Made by a program: the position numbers and the translations under genes. DNA of 64,000 nt from JAHRVQ01 sp963976815. GTDB taxonomy: Bacteria > Pseudomonadota > Gammaproteobacteria > Pseudomonadales > Azotimanducaceae. This document shows, in pieces, positions 25,211 to 34,100 of this stretch (positions are counted from its first letter, which is position 1; each line of letters opens with the position of its first letter). The stretch spans positions 372,001 to 436,000 of the forward strand of contig CAXBLU010000001.1 of the NCBI GenBank assembly GCA_963976815.1. The letters run 5' to 3'. The notes below the pieces were generated by a model that saw only the letters and a list, made by a program, of their open reading frames with translations, had not been told where the DNA came from and did no database searches.

Positions 25211-25453
25211 ATGTCCACACTAAATGCCACCGAAGCACGCGCAAAACTCTACAGCCTCATCGATGAGACCACCGAAACACACGAGCCAATACTCATCACT
25301 GGAAAGCGCGGCAACGCAGTACTCCTGGCTGAAGAAGACTGGAGAGCAATAACAGAAAGTTTGTTCCTTGTATCAATCCCTGGAATGCGCGAATCGATTC
25401 AGGAAGGATTGAATACCAAGAAGGAAAACTGCGATGAAGACTTAGACTGGTAA
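25211..25453 (+). CDS. yefM: YefM/Phd-family antitoxin
   Basis: The 80-residue protein has the Phd/YefM N-terminal DNA-binding fold (MSTLNATEARAKLYSLIDE, PILITGKRGNAVLLAEEDW) and an acidic C-terminal tail (about 55-80) that would wrap the toxin. ATG 25211 is chosen: it opens the conserved sequence and follows the operator at 25169-25186. It shares its stop with the toxin start (TAATG). YefM binds YoeB to neutralise it and represses the operon; it is normally degraded by Lon under stress. Confidence 0.9.
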   Translation: MSTLNATEARAKLYSLIDETTETHEPILITGKRGNAVLLAEEDWRAITESLFLVSIPGMRESIQEGLNTKKENCDEDLDW

Positions 25454-25713
25454 TGTGGGCGGTCTATTACACCAAGCAAGCCAAAAAAGACGCTCGAAAA
25501 TTGGCAGCGGCAGGCTTGAAAGAAAAAGCACAGAATCTTTTAGGTATCCTCAAGAATAATCCTTTCCAGAACCCCCCACCTTACGAAAAACTGGTAGGCG
25601 ATCTAAGCAGCGCCTACTCTCGCAGAATCAACATTCAACACAGACTCGTATATCAAATTCTCGAAGAAGAAAAAGAAGTAAAGGTCATACGGCTATGGAC
25701 TCACTACGATTAG
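25453..25713 (+). CDS. yoeB: YoeB/Txe-family ribosome-dependent mRNA endonuclease toxin
   Basis: The 86-residue protein has the YoeB signature: LVGDLSSAYSRRINIQHRLVYQI and C-terminal WTHYD. Candidate catalytic residues line up as Glu45, Arg64 and His84 (E46, R65, H83 in E. coli). YoeB cleaves mRNA in the ribosomal A site after starvation. Its ATG overlaps the antitoxin stop by one base, so the two are translationally coupled. The full module with operator argues that it is active. Confidence 0.9.
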   Translation: MWAVYYTKQAKKDARKLAAAGLKEKAQNLLGILKNNPFQNPPPYEKLVGDLSSAYSRRINIQHRLVYQILEEEKEVKVIRLWTHYD

Positions 25714-25718
25714 CCACT

Positions 25719-26513
25719 CTATAAATTCTCTCCTGCAGGTTTGCCAATAGACACGTCTCCGCTCTCCGCTATGCTATCGATTATCTCAATGATCTCATGC
25801 GGCATTGTATGATGTGGATTGTGACCCGTCTTCAGCTCATAGGTACGCCAGCCTTTTAACTTTGCGCGCTCAGCAAAAGGCGTAAATTGATCGGTACTCT
25901 TGTCTGGCTCAACCGTTAAAACGTAAGTACCTTTAACGGCAGTTTCTTTTTGCAGCTTTAATGGCTGGCTATAGGTACCAATTGGATGAGGTTCAGCTTT
26001 ACCTCGATTTTCCCACTGGGGTGAGAGCGCCCACGGCTCCCCTTCACTCGTCGCCAATTGTTTTAGTGCGTTACTTCGTTCCGGGCCCATAAAACCAAAC
26101 ACCGATTCCCCATCAATTGGTAGGACCGCATCCATATAGAGCAGATGTCGAATACGCTGTGGGACTCTATCTGCAACACCCGTGATGACCATGCCTGCAT
26201 AACTATGCCCCACCAATATGACGTCCTGCAGATCTTCATAGATTAGGACATTTACAATGTCATCGATATGAGTATTCAAATCCACATCGGGTCCATTAAG
26301 GTGTTTTCTCTCTCCCAATCCCGTGAGTGTTGGCCTGTAAACTTCATAACCACGTTCTTCTAAAATCGCTGCTATGTTTTTGTAATCCCAACCGCCACCC
26401 CAGGCACCATGAACAAAGACAACAACCTGGGAGGATTGACGCTGGTTTAGCTCCGCACCAGCCACTGAAAACGACATAAGTAGTGCCGCAATGAATAATG
26501 TAAATTTCTGCAT
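25719..26513 (-). CDS. secreted alpha/beta hydrolase, EstA/plant-esterase-like
   Basis: The 264-residue protein has a signal peptide (about 1-20, ending AGA), oxyanion HGAWGGGWD, nucleophile GHSYAG with Ser104 and a C-terminal His in TGHNPHHTM. The layout matches the hydroxynitrile lyase/methylesterase-like hydrolases. The periplasm or extracellular space is the likely site. It ends five bases from the convergent toxin gene, so read-through is likely limited by position only. Substrate unknown. Confidence 0.86.
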   Translation of the reverse strand: MQKFTLFIAALLMSFSVAGAELNQRQSSQVVVFVHGAWGGGWDYKNIAAILEERGYEVYRPTLTGLGERKHLNGPDVDLNTHIDDIVNVLIYEDLQDVILVGHSYAGMVITGVADRVPQRIRHLLYMDAVLPIDGESVFGFMGPERSNALKQLATSEGEPWALSPQWENRGKAEPHPIGTYSQPLKLQKETAVKGTYVLTVEPDKSTDQFTPFAERAKLKGWRTYELKTGHNPHHTMPHEIIEIIDSIAESGDVSIGKPAGENL

Positions 26514-26565
26514 AAATAACTCCTAAGCTGACCGATAAGAATAAATACGATACGGGTGAAGTAGC

Positions 26566-27810
26566 TCAGCGTCCGACATAGTGGAGGCTCAAGCCAAGGT
26601 CACTGTCCGAAAGCAACATCCTTAAAAACCTCCGGGCATCGTCGCCGGGATTCGCGTGATCGATCGCGTGTTCACAGCGAGCACCATAGGCCGCGGTATA
26701 ACCGATGCATGCGTGGATTTCCTGCAGCTCGGACGCTGAGAATTTAGATCCTCTGGCTTGCTGGTAATCGGCGAGAAACCCCTGAACCTCGTTTGCACTC
26801 GGGCGATTGTCTTTATCAATGTATTCTGAATACGCAAATACGGCCGCTGCAGAACCAACTGCACGCGTCTCAGTGACCCTGGCAACACTATCCCAATCAT
26901 AAATGACCGAGACTGCACCGCCACTAATGAGAAAATGCTTTGCGCTCCAGTCCATGTGGGCAATCACATTACCCTCCTCCATTTTGTCGAGTATCGACCA
27001 GCTAGCAGCACCGGCTTCATCAATCCATTCCGCCCCTTCTTTCGTCGCAGCAAAATCAAAATAAATATTGTGCGGCTTTGGCCAAACACTACCGGCTTGG
27101 CGCAGGAGCGTGTCAGCGGGAATTGAATTTTTGTTGGGATAATCTCGACTGAGCGAAATGAGATTATGAAGTTCGTTCGCCATTAAGGCTCTGTCAGCAG
27201 GCAAGTGTCCATCAGCGTGCCTGCCGACATCAAGGTATTCCTCGATCACAAACTGCAAACCATTGAACCTGGAAACCGGGCAGATAATGGCAGGGCATGG
27301 AAAACCACGCTCGTGTATCCAGGCTTGAAATGCTCTTCTGTGATTTGCAGCCTGGGTCTCATCTGGCCCGAGTACCTTAAGGAGGCAGCGTTGCCCATCC
27401 TCATTCTCGATGCCGAACGCTGCGCCCACACTTAATTCAAATCTAAATAGGTGAGTCGTTTTCCAGCCCAGGATATTTGCTAACACATCGCCAACAAACG
27501 CTTGAATAGTCTCTAAATCACTTGTCTTAAGAATAGACTTCGCAAGTCGTTGTTCAGGCAATTCGCAAAGACCAGCAGCAAGTGCAATTTGAGCGCGCAA
27601 CTTTTTCCAACTATCAAACCCGTATTCACGCGCAATAACCAATTGCACATTCTGCAGGCTGACTTTCTCTGGAGATTCGAAATATGTCGAAACTCGCCTG
27701 ATGGCTTCGGGTGATGTATTGAGTGACTGTCGTAATGACTTATGTAGTGTCTTCGCCTGATTCTTCAAATTTTCGAAGCTGGCGTTTTTCGTTAGATTAC
27801 GAATGGGCAT
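26566..27810 (-). CDS. APH-family phosphotransferase with N-terminal ankyrin-like helical domain
   Basis: The 414-residue protein starts with a short helical domain (about 1-75) ending in NVQLVIAREYGFDSWKKLRAQI, a module often found before ankyrin-like or enzyme domains. It is followed by an APH/choline-kinase domain: LLKVLGPDETQAANHRRAF, IAHMDWSAKHFL with His285 and Asp287, and VIYDWDSVARV with metal-binding Asp305. It phosphorylates an unknown small molecule, possibly an antibiotic or sugar. ATG 27810 is chosen because AGGAGG lies four bases upstream; an in-frame ATG at 27825 lies before it. Confidence 0.83.
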   Translation of the reverse strand: MPIRNLTKNASFENLKNQAKTLHKSLRQSLNTSPEAIRRVSTYFESPEKVSLQNVQLVIAREYGFDSWKKLRAQIALAAGLCELPEQRLAKSILKTSDLETIQAFVGDVLANILGWKTTHLFRFELSVGAAFGIENEDGQRCLLKVLGPDETQAANHRRAFQAWIHERGFPCPAIICPVSRFNGLQFVIEEYLDVGRHADGHLPADRALMANELHNLISLSRDYPNKNSIPADTLLRQAGSVWPKPHNIYFDFAATKEGAEWIDEAGAASWSILDKMEEGNVIAHMDWSAKHFLISGGAVSVIYDWDSVARVTETRAVGSAAAVFAYSEYIDKDNRPSANEVQGFLADYQQARGSKFSASELQEIHACIGYTAAYGARCEHAIDHANPGDDARRFLRMLLSDSDLGLSLHYVGR

Positions 27811-28118
27811 AGAGCCTCCTTTCATGTGTCCGGTATTCGCGACCTGGACTGAAAAGAGGTTAAGAGTAGATTTGATTTAACAATCAGATGGGCTTAGCCC
27901 TTCCCGCGAATCAGACGCGCTCTGCAGCACACAACAAAGAGCTTACTATTGATTTTCGGTGGGAGCAATCCTGCAACGGATAACCTTATTTGATGGATTT
28001 TGATCGTGACTGCGAGAATTGGCTTCGAACAAGGACTTGGATGGTTCGAGCCCAGGTCGGGGAGCCTCTACTGCACAAATTACAGCGAACTTTCACACGA
28101 CCTCGGCCAGAAACAGAC
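27811..28118. other. intergenic segment with a tRNA-3'-end-like motif
   Basis: No gene is supported in this 308-base segment. A plus-strand frame from about 27990 has no recognisable motif. GGTTCGAGCCCAGG then TCGGGGAGCC at 28043-28066 resembles a T-arm and acceptor 3' strand, but the T-stem pairs poorly and no D- or anticodon arm is found, so it is not a functional tRNA. Confidence 0.45.
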
Positions 28119-29183
28119 CTAAAGACCACTCTTAGTGTACCGGTAAAGGTGGTCTACGACCCGAAAACCCACGGATTCGTAAGTACGTATCGCCGGTGTG
28201 TTTTCAATACCAGTTCTAACAGGGGCATGCTTCATGCCGTTCGACTTCAGGTACTGTAAACCCGTAAGTAAAAGCGTTTTAGATAGACCTTTCCGTTGGT
28301 GTGATTCACGGGTTCCGACCGGGTCGAGTTCACCCATAAGCGTGCCCAGGTCGATCAAAAACACTGCGAATGATGCAATCTCCCCTGAATCCGATACTGC
28401 GACAAGATCCAGGTCCTTCCTCTCCTCGTACCAACGTAGAAAGCGATTGATGTTTTCAAGTGCCCACGCATCGGGCTCAGATTGACCTGCAAAGGCATCA
28501 CTCTGTACCCCTGCCCTTTGGATAAGATCTGATTCCCCATTGAATGGTCGAACAATATATCCATCATTTAAATTTGGCTCGTCAATCGCATCATCGAGAC
28601 TGCGTTGCATGTATACATCCAACGCATCTTGTTTTGTGTATCCATGATCTTCGAGGAGTGATGCGAGCCACGTGTCTGTGCCGTAGGCGACGGTCTCAAA
28701 TTGGCCAGTCGCACCATCGAACCCGGTCAGACTGAGTAATTGCTCTTCAGCGGCTTCGACTATACTGCTCGTCAACGCTACGGTTCTTAAACTTGGATGG
28801 ATCAGCATTCGCCAGGAATTTGCATTGCCTTCGATAGTCTCGCTTGGCTCTGGGTTAAGCCACACATATGCCTGGAATGCACCCTTCGCGTCCTGCCAGA
28901 ATTTGTGATGTGAAATGGGACTATCAAAAATAGTGTGGAAAGTCCCAACAGTTGATTTCCCTGCAGTCCAGTAATCTGGGAGCGATCGCCATTGCTCTCT
29001 ACCCAAAAGAAATTCTTTCACTCTTTGAGTATCCTCGGCGCCTCGGAAGTTTCCTTGTATCAGCTCCAATCGTGGATCTTTCGTTTCTTGTTGAAGTTTA
29101 ATTCTACACGTTGTCGGCTTGGCAGGTATGGTTCGGAAACCGACTAAACGTGCATAACAGTGCAACCTCATAGAAAAATCCAT
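28119..29183 (-). CDS. double GNAT-domain acetyltransferase
   Basis: The 354-residue protein has an N-terminal degenerate acetyltransferase-like half (about 35-185) and a C-terminal GNAT domain (about 205-350) with IVRPFNGESDLI, GELDPVGTRESHQRKGLSKTLL containing the acetyl-CoA loop and APVRTGIENTPAIRTYESVGF. Tandem GNAT architecture is seen in mycothiol synthase and related enzymes, but this organism would not make mycothiol. The substrate is unknown. The ATG at 29183 follows AAAAGA. Confidence 0.8.
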   Translation of the reverse strand: MDFSMRLHCYARLVGFRTIPAKPTTCRIKLQQETKDPRLELIQGNFRGAEDTQRVKEFLLGREQWRSLPDYWTAGKSTVGTFHTIFDSPISHHKFWQDAKGAFQAYVWLNPEPSETIEGNANSWRMLIHPSLRTVALTSSIVEAAEEQLLSLTGFDGATGQFETVAYGTDTWLASLLEDHGYTKQDALDVYMQRSLDDAIDEPNLNDGYIVRPFNGESDLIQRAGVQSDAFAGQSEPDAWALENINRFLRWYEERKDLDLVAVSDSGEIASFAVFLIDLGTLMGELDPVGTRESHQRKGLSKTLLLTGLQYLKSNGMKHAPVRTGIENTPAIRTYESVGFRVVDHLYRYTKSGL

Positions 29184-29533
29184 TCTTTTAATATTATCGA
29201 CACTATAGATATACTGTATATAAATACAGCTCCGATAAATGACGTCATGTTTGATGCAACCGACAACACCCTCACCTACTGGTGGAAGACCTCCGCGAAG
29301 CAGTGCGGAAACTTAAAGTAGATTCTACAAATGTTTCCGCGGAAACATTTTCCATTATGAAGTTTCAATACGAAGTTTGGGGTCTGACCTCTTGCAGTTT
29401 GATATATTAGCTGCTGATTTTCGGAAAGCAGAATAAACCCCTTAGAGTCCTACACGAACTCCGATTGATTCAACTCCTGCCATAGTGCTAGGAGTCTTAT
29501 CTACGGAAGCATCTTTGCACCTTCATCTGTAGA
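29184..29533. other. 350-base intergenic segment with a perfect palindrome
   Basis: No gene is supported. The segment begins AT-rich and contains a 22-base palindrome at 29329-29350. Just after it, GGGGTCTGACC at about 29380 resembles a motif common near REP-associated elements, but no transposase is present. A possible promoter for the DGxHR protein gene lies near the right end. Confidence 0.55.
29329..29350. repeat. 22-base perfect palindrome
   Basis: AAATGTTTCCG followed by its exact reverse complement occupies 29329-29350. As DNA it could bind a dimeric protein; as RNA it would form a stem with almost no loop. It lies 184 bases before the DGxHR gene and 146 bases after the GNAT start, in a long spacer. 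There is no T run, so it is not a typical terminator. Confidence 0.65.
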
Positions 29534-29911
29534 GTGAAAATACCAATGAGAGAGAATATCTACGCCTTCTTAAAAGACGGCAAACGACACGTTTGGGATA
29601 TCGCTAACCTCTGGCAGTTATCAAAAGACTTCGTCGTTCTAGAGTTTGAAATATCGAATTTTTCAGACATGGATAACGACATTTGGTTTTGCGGTGTCAC
29701 ACTGCCCACGGTGAGAAATGTCTATGAGCATTGCCTACTCATTAACGCTGCGGACTTAAGCTACCCAATTATATTAGACCCAAACGGTGAAGTGATCGAT
29801 GGAGTACATAGGATATTGAAGGCAACCAACCTCGGACTGAAAACGTTACCAGCGGTAAAGTTCGATACTCTACCTGCACCTGACCGGATTGAGGATTGGC
29901 CAATCAAATAA
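29534..29911 (+). CDS. small protein with ParB-like DGxHR motif
   Basis: The 125-residue protein has LDPNGEVIDGVHRILKATNLG at about 81-101; the DGVHR motif is the conserved core of the ParB/sulfiredoxin-like nuclease fold, in which it binds a phosphate or nucleotide. The first 75 residues resemble nothing I recognise. It is far shorter than ParB and has no HTH. GTG 29534 opens the frame, and the ATG at 29546 is an alternative. Function cannot be assigned. Confidence 0.65.
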   Translation: MKIPMRENIYAFLKDGKRHVWDIANLWQLSKDFVVLEFEISNFSDMDNDIWFCGVTLPTVRNVYEHCLLINAADLSYPIILDPNGEVIDGVHRILKATNLGLKTLPAVKFDTLPAPDRIEDWPIK

Positions 29912-29994
29912 GCGTTACACCATAACTTCTGGCCGCAGAAGAGTTTAGATTAGTTTCTGGGTTGAAAATTGCTTGGATGCGCTCTTTATCTGAG

Positions 29995-30843
29995 TCATTC
30001 AGCGGCGCTAATCCATTGATCAATACCCTGCGCAAGTTCATCGGGCAAAAACCCTGGAATGTCATGCCCACAATCAAATTCAAGGCTGCTAAAATTTGCG
30101 TGGTGTGAACAGATTCTATTTGTTACCTCCCTGCGCAATGGCAAATTAGGTAATCCTGACTTAGCTAGTGCGATACATAACCGAGAAGGCACTGCCGAAT
30201 AGATGGCTTCAATATCAATTGACCAATTTGCTACAACGCCGCCAATTTCTTCTTCTACTCTAGGGTATCGAACATAGGAGCCGTTTTCTTGTAAGCGATA
30301 TCCCCTTCGAATCATGGCTTTAGATTGTTCAGTTGATTTTCTCGGTACCGATAAATTCGCCAAACATCTTTCGACCTCTGGCTCTAAGTCCTGCACCTCG
30401 CGCCAGGGCCACTCCATATTTCTTAGTGCCGTTGTTGCTTGAGCAACCTCACTAAAAGAACCTTTTACCTCCAGGGACGATACGAATGAATCTAGTGTCA
30501 TGACGCCAGCTACGGCTTCTCCCTGATAGATTGCAGAAGTAATACCCACCAACCCGCCGAAGGAGTGGCCAACTAAATACGGACGAACGAGTGATAGTGA
30601 TTGGGTAATTTCGGCAATCGCTTGGCTAAGAGCTTCAAACGGCAGTTGCTGAATTTGGGTAAGTCCGTGTGCTGGGAGGTCAATCGAAATACAGCGATAC
30701 TTCCCAGAGAGACAATCTACAACGCCATCCCATGCTCGAACGTTCGCCGCACCGCCGTGTAAAAACAATATTGAACTCACAGAGTGCCCGACACTTTCGT
30801 ATGCAAACTGTCCAAATGACGTGCTGACAAAATTTGATTTCAA
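29995..30843 (-). CDS. alpha/beta hydrolase
   Basis: The 282-residue protein has oxyanion LFLHGGAAN, YRCISIDLPAHG, nucleophile GHSFGG with Ser94 and a C-terminal CGHDIPGF with the catalytic His. It is a cytoplasmic serine hydrolase of the general Abhydrolase_1 type. The start is TTG 30843, supported by GGAG five bases upstream. It is divergent from the large MshQ-like gene. Substrate unknown. Confidence 0.85.
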   Translation of the reverse strand: MKSNFVSTSFGQFAYESVGHSVSSILFLHGGAANVRAWDGVVDCLSGKYRCISIDLPAHGLTQIQQLPFEALSQAIAEITQSLSLVRPYLVGHSFGGLVGITSAIYQGEAVAGVMTLDSFVSSLEVKGSFSEVAQATTALRNMEWPWREVQDLEPEVERCLANLSVPRKSTEQSKAMIRRGYRLQENGSYVRYPRVEEEIGGVVANWSIDIEAIYSAVPSRLCIALAKSGLPNLPLRREVTNRICSHHANFSSLEFDCGHDIPGFLPDELAQGIDQWISAAE

Positions 30844-31061
30844 AAAGACTCCAATAGAACATCAGTGGATGTTGTGAAACTATCATAGCGGTCTGACCAA
30901 GGCTGAGTTTACTGGAATAGGTTGCCGCCAAAATATTGTCGGGGAAACCAGGTGGAACCGACAAGATAGCGTCAATTTACCCCATTAACATCACTCCGAC
31001 CGGTGGTTTTCATGGAGACGAGGGTCCCTGCCCTCCGCCGCGAGTCATCTATACTTTTCTG

Positions 31062-31116
31062 AAGAGATTGCGCTGTGCAAATCTCTTTTTTGCACCTTGC
31101 TAGCAGCTGCAAAAAA
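31062..31116 (+). promoter_or_regulatory. alternative hairpins in the leader of the MshQ-like gene
   Basis: AAGAGATT (31062-31069) pairs with AATCTCTT (31080-31087) and is followed by a T run, resembling an intrinsic terminator. The T run plus GCA (31086-31094) can instead pair with TGCAAAAAA (31108-31116). The two stems overlap and cannot form together. Only 15 bases separate the second from the ATG at 31131. A transcription attenuator or leader switch is plausible but inferred. Confidence 0.4.
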
Positions 31117-31130
31117 ACTCAGGGATGTAA

Positions 31131-34100
31131 ATGTTTAAGGCCACTCACACCATAAAGGCACTTATCGCAATTGGTTGCATATTGATTTCATCAGTATCGG
31201 TTTGGGCTGCTGAAATTAATCTCATTCAATCGGGTACAACCAGCAGCAACGGCAACGGCGTGGTGACGGTCGATGTGACGAGTGTTGATATGAGTAAGTC
31301 GTTTCTGATTTTTCAGACTCGACATAGCAGTAATCGCCCTGCTGGATCAACGGTTCGCGGTGAACTTGCCTCAGCCACACAACTCAAATTCACCCGCGTA
31401 ACAACGGACTCATCCACCATTAATATCCAGTGGTACCTGGTTGAATATGCCAATGGCGTAGCTGTGCAACGGGGTGATACAACCCAGAGTTCCGCCACAA
31501 AAAATGTCACTCTGGGCACTAGTTTAAGTGCTGCATCAAGCGCCTTTCTGTTGTACTCAAAAACCGTTGGCAGTACGGATTCAATTTATAGTGAGGATGA
31601 CCCGATGCTGGGGCGTATTACCTCCAGTAGCAACATCCAATTCAAAACAGATCTTGCAAACAGCAATCACGCCATACATTGGCAAGTGGTCGAATTCACG
31701 GATGGTTCCGTGAACGTGCAAACAGGCACGAACAGTATCACCACCCAAGGACAGTTCTCGGCGAGCAACACCCTTTCGAATTCAGTTGATCTGTCAAAAT
31801 CGTTCCTTCTGGCGGGTTGGATGTCAGGCGACAGAGAAGAGGACCTTGATGAACGGATGATCACAGCCGCGTTACCAAGCGACAACTCAGTGACCTTTAC
31901 CCGAACTTTTGCCGGCAGCAAGGATGTAGACGAAATAGCGTTTCAGGTCGTGGAATTTAGTGACGCTACATTGGTACAACGGGGTGAGGTGACCCTAGCG
32001 TCGGGGGAAACAACCCGCGACATTACAATTGATAGTGTTGACCCATCAAAATCCATTGCGTTTTCAACGGTTCAAGCGGGGGACGGGCAAAACATGGGGA
32101 ATGTGGTTTATTTCTCCGATGACATCACGGGTGAAGGCGCCTACACCTTAGCCATTAACTCGGCCACGTCTCTGCGCGTGCAACGTAACAGTAGTAACGC
32201 TGCAAGCACGGTAATTTGGCAAGTTGTTAGCCTACCGGGTACAAGTGACGGTGATGACGACTCGAGTTGCATCGCAGCGGACAGTACTTATCCCATTGTG
32301 GCAACGGGCGGCATGTTAATCGAATCCGATGTTCGAATGAACGGCAACCAAATCTCCAGCGGAACCAAGACGGCTAATGCGACGGTTGATACCGATGGCG
32401 ATGTTAGCTACACAAGCGTGCCCATTCCTACTCTTAATCCAGCAACGTTTCCAACTAACTCCTCAACAACAGACATTTCCCACAACAATTCACCTGTGAA
32501 TACTAGCGGTGAGGCGTACTACCGTAACGTTACCGTGGGTAACGACCAGACCCTGAGCTTTACAGGTGGCGGGACCTATCATTTAGACACCTTGACCATT
32601 GGCTTCCTTTCTAAAGTCAGGCTTTCTGCCGGCACATACTTTGTGAACAACCTGGATATGCAGGGCGTCTTTTCGGACATCATCATAGATTCAGGGCCGG
32701 TAATATTTCATGTCGGCACACAATTCAATGTGTCTGGCATTGGAGCGGACATCAACGACGATGGCGACGTCGGTGACCTGCAGATCTACCTGCATGACGG
32801 TGCCACCATCAATGCCAGCGGCCTGATAGTTGAGCTGAATGCCGTAATCATAGGACCTAACAGCGGCTCAATTTTCTTCGGTGAGGACTTTGAATTTGAG
32901 GGCATAGTGCATACCTCAAGCTCCGTTCACATTTCAGAGGATTCCACATTTAAATTGTCCAGCGCCCAACAAACCGAAATTGATAACATTTTTATCTGTG
33001 CGGCCAGCGGTAGTAATCTAGACCATTTTGAAATTGATCATGACGGTTCAGGCATCAACTGCTTAAGTGAGATCATCACCATCACAGCGGTGGATGCGAC
33101 GGGAACAGAAATTGAGGACTACGTGGGGTCCATTACTCTGGACACGCAATCCGGCAATGTTACCTGGAACTTAGAAACGGGCCAAGGCAGCTTTCCAGCG
33201 ACGACAGATAATGGCGTGGCCACTTACACCTTTGACGATGACGACAATGGCGTCGCTTCATTTAGTTTGAGTTACAAAGAAGGTAGCAGCTCACTTGATA
33301 TTGATGCCTGGCAAACCTCAGACCCATCACTTAGGGATGATGATTCAGAATCAGCGCTCATATTTAGTCCCAGCGGCTTTACTTTGACCCAAAGCTTGCT
33401 CAGCAATCCCCCGCCCCTTGTTATTAATGACCCTATTACCCACCAGACCGCTGGAACTGATTTCCCTGTTCACATCAGCGCCTATGGGCAAACAGACACG
33501 GACCCTCTGTGCGGTGTAATTGAAGCCTACACCGGTGATAAGTCTCTAGCATTCTGGTTTGATTACAATAACCCGGGGTCTGGAACCCTTTCACCCACGA
33601 TCGATTCAATCGGCATTTCATCCAACGAGGGAGGCGCATCGACCCAGATTGTGACTTTTACTAACGGCCAGGCCAGTGTGACCGCAAAATATAAAGATGT
33701 CGGTGAAATTCAACTACATACTAAAGATGACACTATCGAAGGCAGTACCAATCAATTTGTGGTCAAACCTGCGACTATTGTCATCACCGATATCAAAACC
33801 AATTCTGGGGTAAATAATCCGGCAGCCAATTCTGCTACCGGTGACCGATTTGTTGCAGCTGGAGAAGCATTCAACACAATTGTTGAAGTGCGTGATGCCG
33901 AGGGTTCAAGAACGCCTAACTTTGGCAATGAATCAACACCGGAAGGCATTGAACTCATTGCAAGCTCCCTCGTCATTCCTGCTAGCGGCAGAAACGGGTC
34001 GGCGAATAATGGCTTTATCGAAAACAATAGCGCCTTTTCTGCCGTTAGCCCGCCGGGCACATTTAGTGGCAATCAGTTTAGCTGGGATGAGTACGGCATC

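Noticed and set aside
28043..28066. sequence resembling the T-arm and acceptor 3' end of a tRNA
   Set aside because: The T-stem pairs poorly, no CCA follows, and no D-arm, anticodon arm or 5' acceptor strand is found upstream.
27990..28259. plus-strand frame of 89 codons
   Set aside because: No recognisable motif, and it overlaps the end of the double-GNAT gene on the other strand.
29375..29395. GGGGTCTGACC-like motif suggesting an insertion-sequence or REP end
   Set aside because: Only one degenerate copy and no transposase or inverted partner nearby.
12500..30000. possible integron cassette array
   Set aside because: Genes face both directions and no repeated attC-like sites or integrase are seen.
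33752..34072. minus-strand frame of 106 codons inside the MshQ-like gene
   Set aside because: It is an antisense shadow of strongly coding sequence, and its product has no motif.
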